In this document: piece after piece, positions 21,278 through 32,590 of the stretch
Numbering within the stretch: the stretch's first letter is position 1
Layout: every line of letters starts with the position of its first letter
NCBI GenBank assembly: GCA_037176885.1
Contig: JAWWNJ010000204.1
Coordinates: forward strand, 186,001-250,000
From: Favolaschia claudopus
Taxonomy: Eukaryota > Basidiomycota > Agaricomycetes > Agaricales > Mycenaceae
Direction of reading: 5' to 3'
Length of the DNA stretch: 64,000 nucleotides
Notes under the pieces: model-generated
What the model was told of the DNA's origin: nothing
Database searches by the model: none
The model's input: only the letters and a program-made list of their open reading frames with translations
Position numbers and translations under genes: made by a program

Positions 21278-24170
21278 GGTCTATTTCAATCTACCATCTG
21301 TATTACTACGGACTGTATTTATTTATTGTTCGGTAAGATATGAGTTACTCATCGCAACGGTTTTGCTTCAATTCAGTTGTACAGTATTGTTCCAGTGATG
21401 TTCAGTAGTCGGAGATTGCTCTATTGTAGTCTTTTATCAATCAAATCCAAGTTGTTATTTTCCTGCCAGCTTGGGTTGGCGCGGGGTAGACTCTCCATCG
21501 CTTAGCGAGTATGCATAGACAACATTCTCCCCTCTCCCTCAACAGCACTTGAGTTCACGTTGGCTGTCTGTCCATCTGTTTCAAAAGGTGTGAGCGACGA
21601 GTTGTTATTGCAGCGCTCTCATGAATTTATTGATGATTGTTGCATCACCGGTGTCAATAAGGAACTTGAATTCTCGAGAACATTCCATACACTTCAATCA
21701 TATATTTACAAACCATTCGGGGTCTAACAAAAGGGTCCTGGACAAAATTTTCCTTTCTGCGAGAACTCAAGGCAGCAGGTCAGAGTCCTTGCCAGCATTT
21801 CGGTCCTTGTATTCTCTGTGTTAGCAAATGCGCGTCTGCCGAGTGCATGCTTTGTCACCGAAAATGTCGTGGTTTCCATCCGAATTGCAACGCTGAAAGG
21901 CTGAGATGTAGTGGGTCCGCCCTGTGCGGTGCTGCGGATATCGCGGCGCGCGTTGAGAGAAACAAGTAGTGTGTTTGTGTATAAACAGGTAAGGACTTAA
22001 GCTTGGCACCACACACAGATCGGAAAGACGTACGCAAAAGGAACCAAAAGACATATATCAACGTGTTGGATGAGGTGGCTATCTGTCTGCATGTGAGCTC
22101 CAGCGCGGCTACCTCACATGTGATGACTTGCGGAAATGAGAGCCGCTACTGCGCAAAGTGTTGGAGGAACACCTGTAGAGAGATTGTCAGTCAACGGTCA
22201 CGGTACATAGTTACATAGATAGATAACATGCCAGTATTGAAAGTAAATGCGATCTGCCTTGGTATAAGTTTCAAAGCTGATGGAGGGGGGAATATTCACC
22301 AGGCGATTTATCATCTCGTGTGTTTCTGGGAAGCCAGCACTGGATTTCACGATATACAAGTAGTAAGTCAAAGCAGTAGTGATGAGAGTATCGGCTGCTG
22401 CGGATGTGATGTTGCAGCTCATAGAGAGGGCCTAAACGCGAATGAGTCGATGGTTGGAGTGGTTGTGGAGATATCGACCTTGATTTTTTCCAGCTCCGCA
22501 AATGTCTCAGTTGTCATTCTAATCCAACTTTAGCCGGAGAAAAAAAACCCGCGTGCTTACTACGCACGCTTTAAGGGCAAACACTGACAACGTTCAAGTC
22601 AGAACGCGTGGGCACTCTTGGAGCAAAACGCCCACCAATTTCAGTGGCTGAATATCGCCGTGGACAGTGAGATAAAACATGGAGAGAATGAGAATCCCTT
22701 ACCGAAAGCCCCTACAATAACGAGAGCCTACGTGCCTGGGATTAGAGAGGATTGCAAAAGAAAACAGACAGAAGAAAACAAAACAGACCAAAATACCGGC
22801 AGCAACCGGACTATCACTCACTGTGCGCGCCGGGTTCAAAAATGAGCTCACACTTATTATATCAAGGGTACGCTTACCGCTGTAAAATCGATAGCAGTAG
22901 AACCTACCAAACTATGACGGGGTCGCAAGAAGAAAGAGACGTCGCACTTACAGCTGAACGGCCAGGGCTATAAAAGCTGCGAAAAACACCTCGATTATCA
23001 AAGTGCTTGGTGCCCGTCAGATCTTTCAGCCGGGAAGCAGAGTGGGGGCCTACGGGACAACACGGTCGAGAATTTGAATGTTGGAGAAATTTGTGACCAA
23101 GTAGGTGTAAACTGACGACATTGGGCTAGAGCACACACGCAAGTACACAATGATCCAAACCCACCACAAGCTGTGCATAGAGAACGTAAATATGAGTAGA
23201 TCAAGGGTGATCGAGAGCTCTCTTACCTGCGACCAGTGCTTGCTGGCAAGTATCGATGACAATAACAAACGCAACCTAAGCACCACAATGAGGCGGCGAG
23301 CGGCAGAAAAGGCATTTTTAGCAACCAGTGCTTTCAGCAACGCCGAGTCTCCTTTGAATTTTTGATAATAGTGCCAAGCCTGGAGACAGCCGACTATAAT
23401 CGCCGATGGATGTATAGAGCCTGGAGGTACATATACATATGTCGGAGCACGTACCACCGTAGAGTCTGAAACGACGTAAAACGACATGGAATGCTACATA
23501 GGCCTGGGGACTCACGCAGCCGACACTAACGCCCCGATGTGCAGCATTCCTAGCCTACGTGGGAGGGGTTATGGAATGGTTTTTTTCGGGGGAGAGGAAC
23601 GATGGCTGACGTCTTGTCGAGACCGGCCATCCTGAGTTGCGAAGGTGTGTACCCAAGTCTGTACATACCAGCGCCGTCTTATATGCCCGTCGCTTATGGG
23701 GAAGCTTGCTTCCCCATTCATCGGTATAGGGCTCCGGAATGCAGATGCTTACAAATCTCCGTCCAGTGTCCTGGAGTCCTGACTCCGTGGCCTCGGACTT
23801 CGGAAACGGCCGACGGTCATGCAACTGCCAGTGTCACGTGACCTCGGAATTCACGCCGAAACAAAATTGAACCTCTCGAGTCTTTGCTTGCTCTTTGCCG
23901 CTTCAACCTGGATGTATGGACATGCCCTGCCTATATAGTATGTGTAGTTGCTCAATGGATGTGCTCTCTCTTTCCTTTCCCTCCTCCATGACATGTAATT
24001 CTTACACTTCTAGCCATTTGCTGCTTGCAGCTTATTTTTTTTCTTGGTTAGCATTAGCACTCAAGATAAACTTCATCCTCCACATTATCTTATGTTACTG
24101 CATGTATGAGCCAAATCAGCTAGCCAATGCTTTCTCTCAAGCAAAATAAAATTAAATAGGTCTATGCCTC
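21278..24170. other. Anonymous spacer, about 2.9 kb
   Basis: No recognisable gene, TIR or LTR. Open frames are below 150 codons, overlap on both strands and lack motifs. Some stretches carry GT-AG pairs (for example 21989-22070), but no coherent exon set could be built. Confidence 0.3.
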
Positions 24171-24830
24171 CTGCAGCCTCCAAATACTCCAGAGTGCATT
24201 AGAAATGCAGCTCAGGAGCAAGAGCATGTCAATCGCATTCTGGATAGCCCTGTACACCGGAGATCTCCTTTACAGCAACCAAATTTTGTTCAGGTTAACT
24301 GGAATGGCCAGCAACTTCAACTTACACCTCGCACAGCTGGCCGAATTGCTGAGATGCAGAACACTGGAAATGCTGGTACTTTAGCAGGACAGAATGAAGA
24401 CCAGGATATTCAAAGTCCACCTCTGTCACCAACACGTAGAACTCAAGGTCCAGATCCACCTCCGGTGCAGCAGAATCCTGTACAGCCAGTGCAAAATAAG
24501 TATAGTACAAAGACAGGGAAATGCTCAACCCAATGCTCAAGGTCGAAGAAGGCCAGTTGCTAAAGAGCCCCATCCTGAGAATCCTGACGTGTTATATTGC
24601 ACATACCTTCTGCTGACTTTGAGGGAAGGAAGAAAACATCGAACGGAACAGCATTTCGATCACCTTTCCTGTTGCAAAGATTGCAAATGAAACCACAGTG
24701 TGTCAGATGCTCAGAATGGAGAGAGGCTTTGGGTTTAAGACTCAATACTTATAGATTCAATATACAGGATATTCTTACTGAATTTCAATTTCTTGAGCCC
24801 GTGGGGAATACGAATATTTGCTACGCATAG
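24171..24830 (+). pseudogene. Unrecognised Gln/Pro-rich gene fragment with Cys-rich tail
   Basis: The frame is open through Gln/Asn/Pro-rich sequence (NWNGQQLQLTPRTAGRIAEM, then PPLSPTRRTQGPDPPPVQQN). A shift near 24525 is needed to continue as NAQGRRRPVAKEPHPENPDV. Cys pairs follow in different frames (YCTY, CCKDCK, CVRC). The pattern suggests a disordered region followed by a short zinc-binding module, broken by at least one frameshift. I do not recognise the family. Confidence 0.3.
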
Positions 24831-24839
24831 ATTCCCGGC

Positions 24840-25877
24840 GACGGGATCAATCACCCTTTTCAGCAGTTGCATGAGTACTTAGAATAGATCAGCGAGTGTA
24901 CTTGCTCTTAGACTGTACTATGTAGTATGTAATTCAGTAAATTGCATGTACGGACTGAAGCTATGATCTGAACGACTATCTTCAGATTTCATGTCCTCCA
25001 TACAAGAGAGGGCGAAACGAGCCTAGACTGAAGCAAGCTTCCCCTCCTATGTGGACCATTGTCCACATACATCATATTCAGAAGGCGCTGCAGAGGCTGG
25101 GTTACCAAGACGGGTGACAAGCCGCAGTTGAACGGCATTTGATGATGATCGACGCCTCTTTCTTGGGATTGGCTGGGGACAAGGGTGTTCCTCACGTCGT
25201 GGCGGCGGCGGCGCAGCGGCCAATCATAAGCACTGATTGGTATTCTAAGGGGACCGTGCCGTGGAATCTCCCTTCCTTCCTTTCTTCCAACTTTCTTCCA
25301 TTTCCTGCTTCATGTCACCACTTTTTATATGTACCAGGACCCTCGACAACCCAGCCAGAGGCCTGATCAGGGCCCCCCAGAGTTTTACCCAATTTTGGTC
25401 CTCAACCCTCCCATTTTTTCCCGGGTCTCGATCAGCCTTCGCCGAGGGCCTGATTTTTACCCGCATCTCACCTCAAGCGTCAAAATTCGGCTAAAAATGG
25501 GCAAAAAACACAAAAATCTCCCGATTTACTCTAACTGCCGCTGAAATCAAGCTGGAATGCGTGATTTTCCTCGCCCCCGCGGCTCAAGAGTATCAAAGAA
25601 TTGGCAAATTTTGTTCAACATTTTGGCTTGAATGAGCCTCGAAAGATGGGTCATTCTTACCCGCGGATGGCTCCAGCCCAGCCGGTACCCTTATCCGGTT
25701 TTGGGCCCTTGCGTTGGTCAGAAAAGTGCCCATTTTTACCCGTTGTCGCCTTATGGATTTCTCAAAATCACCTTATGTACCGCGGTACATATAAAGTCAG
25801 CCAATTTTGATTCGATTTATTACATACCTGATGGAACATTCTAGCCCCAGTGAAGTGGATCAAACCAAATGCCCTAA
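24840..25877. other. Anonymous spacer
   Basis: Contains diffuse repeats of TTTTTACCCG and GGCCTGATC around 25350-25750 but no coding sequence I can support. Confidence 0.3.
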
Positions 25878-26044
25878 TAGAGCATTTTGGCAAACGGTGA
25901 AAATCAAATCTCAGTTCGAAAAACTAAGCGAGTTTGGTGAAAAAGTACAGTGGGCTGCGCACTGTTTTGCAGCTCCACAACCAAAATTTGGTTAGCGGGA
26001 ACTGAAGAAAAAAATCATTTTTCACCGTTTGCCAAAGTGCTCTA
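25878..26044. mobile_element. MITE, 163 bp, TA-flanked
   Basis: The left end GAGCATTTTGGCAAACGGTG (25880) is inverted at the right end (CACCGTTTGCCAAAGTGCTC, ending 26042), with 19 of 20 bases complementary. TA lies outside each end. No coding capacity. Confidence 0.7.
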
Positions 26045-26371
26045 ATACTTACTAATACATAGTGACAGTCGAGTGCTCAAGCTTACGGAAATGGCTGAAT
26101 CACAACAGTGCGCAAACTGCCGAACCTCGAGTTTGTCGAGTGAAGGTGAAACGGTGCACCAAAATGCAGCAGTGAAATCAGACTAAACAGCAAATTCTGT
26201 CCTCCAATCCAATCGCGGGAAATTCTAATCTGGCCCCCAAGGTCTGGGGTACCTCGGGTGCTAAATATATTATTGGGGGTGCTTGTTCCCCCTTTTATCA
26301 GAGCTCACCGAAAAGCAACAAGCTGTGCTAGACGGCTTTTTTCAATGTTCATGGCGTCACTGCCCTTGACG

Positions 26372-26864
26372 TGCGCACGTAACTTAGTGCTGCCGGGAGC
26401 TAAGCTGTGGGGACTGGCAACCGTGTAGGCGATGATGGCGGTTATGTAACACCTCCCGTCACTCAGATCATGGCAAAATCAGTCAGTCCCGTATTGCGCT
26501 CCATCTACTCAAGAGAATACTATAGTTTGAGTGCAAAGTAGCTATGTATTTTGATTCTACAGGGAATGTCCCGAGCAAAATTTCGATTTTTGCTTTGGTT
26601 AATTTTATTGCCTGTGGATTGAATTTACTGTACAAGATATAAGCCGAAATACGAAAAATCTGCTCGGGACATTCCCTGAGGATAACCTTCAGGACCATGT
26701 CTCAACTTACCCCTTGAAAAATGGACCGGTATTGAGCTCGCTATACGGGGAGCCGAGCTGAACTCGAGGTAGCTCGGCCAAAATTTCCTTTTACAGCCAT
26801 CATTTCCGTTTTCGCCCATGGAGCTCGGAGTTCGGCTCAGCTCCCGGCAGCGCTATGCGCACGT
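26372..26864. mobile_element. TAGTGCTGCC-type MITE, about 470 bp, carrying a nested MITE
   Basis: TAGTGCTGCCGGGAGCTAAG (26385) is inverted at GCTCAGCTCCCGGCAGCGCTA (ending 26855). AGCTCGG/CCGAGCT motifs recur just inside the right arm. TGCGCACGT occurs at 26372-26380 and again directly after the right end at 26856-26864. It could be the target duplication if five bases (aact plus one) were gained or lost on the left. Confidence 0.6.
26560..26678. mobile_element. Nested 119-bp MITE with perfect 18-bp termini
   Basis: CAGGGAATGTCCCGAGCA at 26560 is exactly inverted at 26661-26678; imperfect pairing continues inward through AAAATTTCG/CGAAAAATC. It sits within the larger TIR element at 26385-26855, so it inserted later. 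Confidence 0.7.
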
Positions 26865-27326
26865 TTGGCGCACGTCAAGATTGACATGCTCCCAGTGATA
26901 TGACGCTCTTCCGAGTGATCCCTGCTGATCCGGATTGATTGCAACGTGATGACCCACCTTTTTCAACTGGGTGATTGATCCTGCCCAAAGCTGAAAAATA
27001 CAGCTTTCCATTTCATACACGGTACAGAGGGGCATTAGTTTTGCAAACAGCTGCCGTGATGAGGCGATGAAAGTAAGTTAAATGATTGTGATATCAATGT
27101 TGCTCAGTTTATAGTGTTAGAGAGACTACGGTTCTGAGTGGAAATTCTACCATAGACTGGTTAAAAATTTGATTGGTGGCTCATCCTTCGAAGCGTCATT
27201 GCCCGGCATAAGTAAAGTTTTGTTCACAACAGTAGTAGATTATGTGCGTGGTAGTCTCGTAAACAAGACTTTATAAACTTTTTTGAAGACAGTCGTTCAA
27301 ACGTATATAAAGTCTTGGATCTATGA

Positions 27327-28486
27327 GGGGGGTCCGTGGAGAAGCGTCAATTGATGGCTCGGCTTGATCACGGCATCCATTCTAGGAAAGTCGCTACGAC
27401 GGCCATCACACCGTGAAAGCCTTGCGCGCTCGCGTTGAGCTCGATGGCAAAGTTCACCGCTAAAACTGAGCTGTATCAGGGTAGATTTTATTTCTGAAGT
27501 AGACCCGCACAATACTCGTGCTCACAAAAAGTGATGGCGTCGCTTTTCTTTCATATTTCTGGACGCTGGATGAACGCCTTTGCCCAAATCAAAGTGCTAG
27601 GCAGTCTAGGAAGACTACGCGCATATTTCTAGCACCATGGTCTGATCAATAAATTGTGATGCGCGATCAAATGTCCGAAAAAGACAAAACACCCAAAATT
27701 CGGCTTGCCGTGGGATGTTTTCCATCAAAATTCAGATCCGCCAAATTGTAGCCCTAAGGGAGTAGACAGGCCTGGCACTTTGAATTATGCAAAAATGTGT
27801 ATGCAATGCCGAGATATATGGACTTCAAAGTCGGGAAAAATAGCAAAAATGGCCAAAATTGACCAAAATCACAATATTGCGCGGGTTTATAGCGAAAGAA
27901 CCGATGCATATTTTTGCCCAATCCAAAATGCCGCATCTGTCTACTCATCATGGGCTACAATCTGCCCCACCCAGATTGTGATGATTGACATCTTGGGTCA
28001 AGCTAGATTTTGGTGGTTTTGCCTTTTTCGGCCATTTGATGGCATATCATAATTGTTTGATCATATCATTATCCTGAAAATATGCAGATAGTCATTCTGG
28101 CCCACGCAGCACTTTGTTTCATGAAAAAGCCTCCGTCCAGCATCCAGAAATCCGAAAAAGAAGTGATGCCATCACTTTCCGTGATACCGAGTATCTTGCT
28201 ATCTGTCCGCCGACAGCTTGTAAATCGCGTAAAAAACATGTTTTCACCGACAATGAAAGAAGATTTGACCTCAAACCGCTGCTGAAACGAGATTTTTTAC
28301 CTCACAGTATGCATACAGTACCCCGAAAACATATTTCTGAGGCTCAGAGGGTTGCAAGGATGCTCAGAGGTATCGTAAGTAGGAGCAGTTGCCTGATTTA
28401 GCAGAGTTTCCCAATTTGGAAGAGTTTCCAAATGGAGTGAATTTCAGACTCCGCCAGTGATCTTGTCGCTTCTCCACGGGACCCCT
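27327..28486. mobile_element. TIR-bounded segment, 1.16 kb
   Basis: GGGGTCCGTGGAGAAGCGTC at about 27328 is inverted at CGCTTCTCCACGGGACCCC (about 28467-28485). The interior has short frames (27705-28052, 28114-28401) with no recognised motif. No target duplication was found. Probably a non-autonomous DNA transposon. Confidence 0.5.
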
Positions 28487-28624
28487 TAACAAATCCGTGA
28501 CTATGTGCGTGGAAAGAATCCGGCTGAATCAAACAGCACAACATTAATATTGTTAATTGGCGTGCCAACGTAGTAACAATTTACACACAAATCATATTTT
28601 TTTTTGGCACCCCGCCCGCCGATC

Positions 28625-29115
28625 AATGCCTGCTTACCGTATGGTGCACATCGCATAAACACCACCAAACAGGAACGAAATTTATTGCACCACATCAGAG
28701 CCTTCCCACGCCTGATCCTCTGGCCAAAACACTCCGATTAGATAGTAGACTAAACCCTCTAGAGGGATTTCTCATCGCTCAAAAACTCACAATAAATATA
28801 TTTTTCACGGCATGGATTTGAGACATCAGTGATACAATCAATCAATCAATCACGTGTGCTTACGACACATATCCTTATTGGGTAGCCATAAGTCCGGACG
28901 CCGAGTTACATGCTCCCAAAGTCGTTGGAAAGCTATTGGCTGCAACTTATGTCCTTCCCCTAGCGTTTTGAAGAAGCCCTCCATGAGATTTCAGTACAGA
29001 AAATGCAACATAAAATTGGTTTTTTGTTCTTGGCAATTTGAGACATCAATGATGGCATCAGTGATGGGACCTATTTGGTGGTGTTTATGTGATGTGCACA
29101 TAGGTCCGTAACGTT
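28625..29115. repeat. Inverted repeat pair around a 430-bp loop
   Basis: GTGCACATCGCATAAACACC with ACCAAACAGG (about 28647-28675) is inverted at CCTATTTGGTGGTGTTTATG then TGATGTGCAC (about 29070-29100). A (CAAT)n run at about 28836-28852 lies between. Non-coding. Confidence 0.5.
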
Positions 29116-29152
29116 AAAAATGCCATATCAATCATGCAGGGCCAGAATATTT

Positions 29153-29301
29153 TGTTGAAGGCGTGAGACCATCACGCGCCGCCTTCCCTATTATCTGTCC
29201 GTTTCCTCGCTACTGTACACCCCCCTTATCCGTCCCTTTGTATCGTCTTTATATTGTGTCGTACGTACCGATTTCCTGTAGCTCTCGCACCCCCATCTCG
29301 T
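29153..29301 (+). repeat. LTR-start fragment, copy 1
   Basis: It starts TGTTGAAGGCGTGAGACCAT and shares about 145 bp with the complement of 35734-35876. The similarity begins exactly at TGTTG in both copies, as for an LTR end. No polypurine tract precedes this copy. Confidence 0.55.
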
Positions 29302-29855
29302 CAAATCGGTCATTTCGAGGGCTTTATTTCGCGGGAAATAGCCTCAGATTGCCGAGGGTTTTGCTGGCCGTGGCCATCGGCTTTATGTAATGGGTCTGGC
29401 GACCGATTTGCCATCATGGAATGGCGGGGTTGCCTTGGGGCTTTTTGCAGGCACGCCGATTACAACGGCTTGTCACGGATCTGGGGGCGACAAGGGTACA
29501 GATCCATTGGCACGGCAAATACACCGCCTGTGCAGGCAACATTGAGAAAGATAGGTCCATTCATTGAGGAGAACTGGGCCAAAGATGGTTGGAAAGTCTT
29601 GCCCAAAAAGTGTCAATTTTCGAATTATCCTACTTAAGATGGAAAAGGGGTGCATGTGTTTCAAATCTATGTCTGGAATGCACTGTGAAAGGTCCGACCA
29701 GAGTTGAATTGATGAGAATCTCTTTTTTTGGGGGTGACATCAGATTTTCCGTATAGACAGAAGACGGGCGGGGACCCACCCGCAATCGCAAAATTGCCGT
29801 ACAAAACACGGAAAACCAATTTTTCGAAGTTTTGCTCCAGTCCGTTTGTACATTG
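29302..29855. other. Spacer
   Basis: Nothing recognisable; a 127-codon plus frame (29254-29637) overlaps the repeat and has no motif. Confidence 0.3.
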
Positions 29856-30178
29856 CAGTCGAAGCTGTCATAACCCATAGCTCTCGTAACCCATAATCTG
29901 CCTTAACCCATACATTTTTCGGGAATTTTGACTGACTTTTGGGTGGGATAACCCATAAATCTGCCATATGCCATACCTTGTGGACCTAACCGGTTATGAC
30001 AGCTTCGACTGTATTACCTTCTTGAGCATTACAGTCGAAGCTGTCATAACCCATAGCTCTCGTAACCCATAATCTGCCTTAACCCATACATTTCTGGCTG
30101 GGATAGCCCATAAATCTGCCATACCCCATACCTTTCTGACCTAACCGAGGCCTATGGGTTATGACAGCTTCGACTGTA
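29856..30178. mobile_element. pogo-type MITE copies 2 and 3 in tandem
   Basis: Copy 2 (29856-30011) and copy 3 (30032-30176) are in the same orientation, 20 bp apart. Both carry CAGTCGAAGCTGTCATAACC and its inverse at the ends. They share an interior segment, ATAGCTCTCGTAACCCATAA, that the copy at 18812 lacks. TA flanks all ends except the left of copy 2, which has TG. Confidence 0.8.
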
Positions 30179-30329
30179 TTTACACAATCCCAGGATGTCT
30201 CGATGAAGACTGACGTGACAGTACCAATTACCAAATCGGAACTGCGACTTGTCACGAGGTTCGGTCCGCAACCATACTCCCTCCGGCACCACTCAAAAAT
30301 AAAAAATTTCGCGCTCGGAGCTCAAAAGA

Positions 30330-30512
30330 TTACACAGAGTTTCGATTTTTGACCCCAAAAATTTGGCCACAGCCAAAATGTCGTGGGAAAAACTTCGGAG
30401 GTGGTCTTTTGAGCTTTTTCGGGGTCGGCAAATCCGATTCTGAGGTCAGATTTATCCTCAGAATTCCCGTTCGCCGGCAATCAACATGTCGACTTTGCGT
30501 GTCCTGCACTGT
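30330..30512 (-). repeat. Dispersed repeat B2
   Basis: Inverted relative to 14911-15095; ends at CACTGT (30507-30512). Shares CCACCTCCGAAG and CCCACGACATTTTGGC (as complement). Confidence 0.55.
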
Positions 30513-31049
30513 ATGTAGCACGATGCTAAGGGCCAGATTGGGAATATCGCCCAATACCAGTCTTAGATGGAGGTTAGATGAAGGGTTCCTATTGGGCAGA
30601 CTTGCCAAAATGTCCCTTGGTCCCTTAAGGCTATATGACCCACAAAAAATTCAGACCGCTTTTTTTTCTGAGTGTTTCTATGTGGTTTTCTCACCAAACG
30701 GGACACTTTTCAAAAATATCGGAGCAAAATTTGGGCAGCACAGCCACAGAATAGTCATCTCGGCACGCTTCGGCAGCTCGCTTGGGGGTGGATTCGAAAC
30801 TATTCGAAAGCAGTGTGAGAACTTGATGAGAACGATGACCTTCTCAGCTTCATGGGAGTTTCGAAGCCAAGCTGGGATTCCAGGGGATTCCCCATAGCCT
30901 TGTCATTGTGATGATTGATGAGAGCCCTTCCATGCTCCCATGATCGGCCCCTCTTGACAGCTCTCTTGACACGGGAAATTCAACATAAAAACCTGTGAAG
31001 CGTCGGATCCCTCTTCCTTGCCTCTTCCTCTTGTCTTCCTCTGGCCCAC
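30513..31049. other. Spacer before the P450 relic
   Basis: Contains an open 182-codon frame that begins in repeat B2 (30349-30897) with no known motif. No clear promoter elements seen. Confidence 0.25.
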
Positions 31050-32590
31050 ATGTTTGTCCTCACAACTTTCGATGCGGTGTTTGGTGTTGTTGCCCTTGCG
31101 CTGTGGTACCATCTATACACCCGACAAGGCAGCCCGCCTCTACCTCCCGGCCCTAAAGGGTGGCCTGTCATCGGAAATCTCCTCGATATGCCACGTAGTC
31201 ATGCTTGGAAGACCTTTTCGGCTTGGGCGGAAGTCTATGGTAATCTCAGTGGACGCTTAGCATTGACGACAATCTTGAATTTCTAACAGGTGGTATCGTT
31301 GGCGTTAAGCTCATCGGTCAATCCTTTGTCATATTGAATGACCCAGTCATTGCGGACGAGCTGTTAAAAAAGAAAGTTAACGCCGATCGACCCTTCTCCA
31401 CATGGCAAATCTCAGTGGGTGGGAAAGCGTTTTGAGTAGCGCAAGATATGGATCGCGGTTAGAAACCTCTCTTCTATTCCAAAGAAATTAGAGTCATATT
31501 TCTGTTAGATTCAGGGCCTACCGTAAACTTATAGCACAGGTCATTGGTAATCGGACAAAAATGGAGAACTTCTATCCTACGCTGGAGTATCAGGCAAATA
31601 TGTTCTTAAAGCGGGTTTTTAAGCAACCCAGAGGGCTTTGACATGGTAGGTGCTAATCTCTGAGGTATTGAGCTCAGTGTAGTGATCTAGACACAGGCTA
31701 CGAGAAAGTGAGTCATGGTCCCAATGCAATCCAAGCACTAACTTGATGAATGCCCTTAGAACTGCCGGCGCTGTAGTTCTTAAGGTCACGTACGGATACG
31801 TGGTCAAAGAGGATGGAAACGACTCTTTAGTGGACCTTGCTGACAAAGTTCGTTTAATTACCCAAGTTCAATGATACGACCCCGACTGAGTGTGAACAGG
31901 CACTCCTTGAATTTTCTGAAATCACCCGGCCAGGCGCCTTTCTTGTGGATCTCATTCCAGTTTGTGCGTCGATTTTTCTTCTTTGCAAACTTTCAGTTGA
32001 TTTATGCAAGTGCGACACATTCCTTTGTGGTCTGACCCCGGTACTCTACATGAATCAATCTACATCATCTAATCTACCCCATTCACCAGGTTTCCTGGAG
32101 CTGGCTTCAAGCGACGAGCCGAGAGGTACCGAAAGTCTATCGAAGAGATGGCACAGATTCCCTTGGAATACGTTCAGAGCCAAATGGTGAGTAGCAGGAA
32201 AATTTGATGTGAGAAGCTCCTACATAATTCCATGAAGAGTGAACAGACAGCAGCACAGTCATTCACTTCCGATTTGTTGAAGGACGGAGACGTATCACCA
32301 AACACGCTAGAGGAAATCAAATGGTCTGCTGCCTCGTTTTACGGCGGTAAGTTAGGCCGTTCTCGCAGCCTTCAAAGATCTAGTTTCTGAACCAAATGTC
32401 TAGCGGGCGCCGACACAGTGCGTTCTTCTCACATTCTTTTCATTTATTGTCACATTGGGATCTCAATGGGATCTCAATAGACAGTCTCTGTTGTGATGGC
32501 GTACTTCCTCGCTGCTGCTAAGTATCCGTGCATACAGCGCGCGGCACAGGCGGAAATGGATACAGCTCCGGACAATCAAACTCGACAAAT
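31050..32590 (+). pseudogene. Cytochrome P450, N-terminal two-thirds, decayed
   Basis: Exon 1 (31050-31239) gives an N-terminal membrane anchor (LTTFDAVFGVVALALWY) and the proline hinge LPPGPKGWPVIGNLL. A 50-bp intron (31240-31289, TTTCTAACAG acceptor) leads to GGIVGVKLIG and ADRPFSTW. Further P450 pieces follow between introns in changing frames: FRAYRKLIAQVIG (about 31511), YPTLEYQANMFL, AGAVVLKVTYGY (about 31760), EFSEITRPGAFLVDL, GFKRRAERYRKSIEEMAQIP (about 32105), and the I-helix AGADT followed by TVSVVMAYFLAAAKYP (about 32405-32530). Such fungal P450s are haem monooxygenases anchored to the ER. Sequence beyond the I-helix is lost: no ExxR and no Cys haem-ligand motif, and several junctions need frameshifts. 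Non-functional. Confidence 0.8.

Noticed and set aside
18810..30178. TAACCCATA runs resembling telomere repeats
   Set aside because: They occur only inside TIR-bounded MITEs and do not form long tandem arrays.
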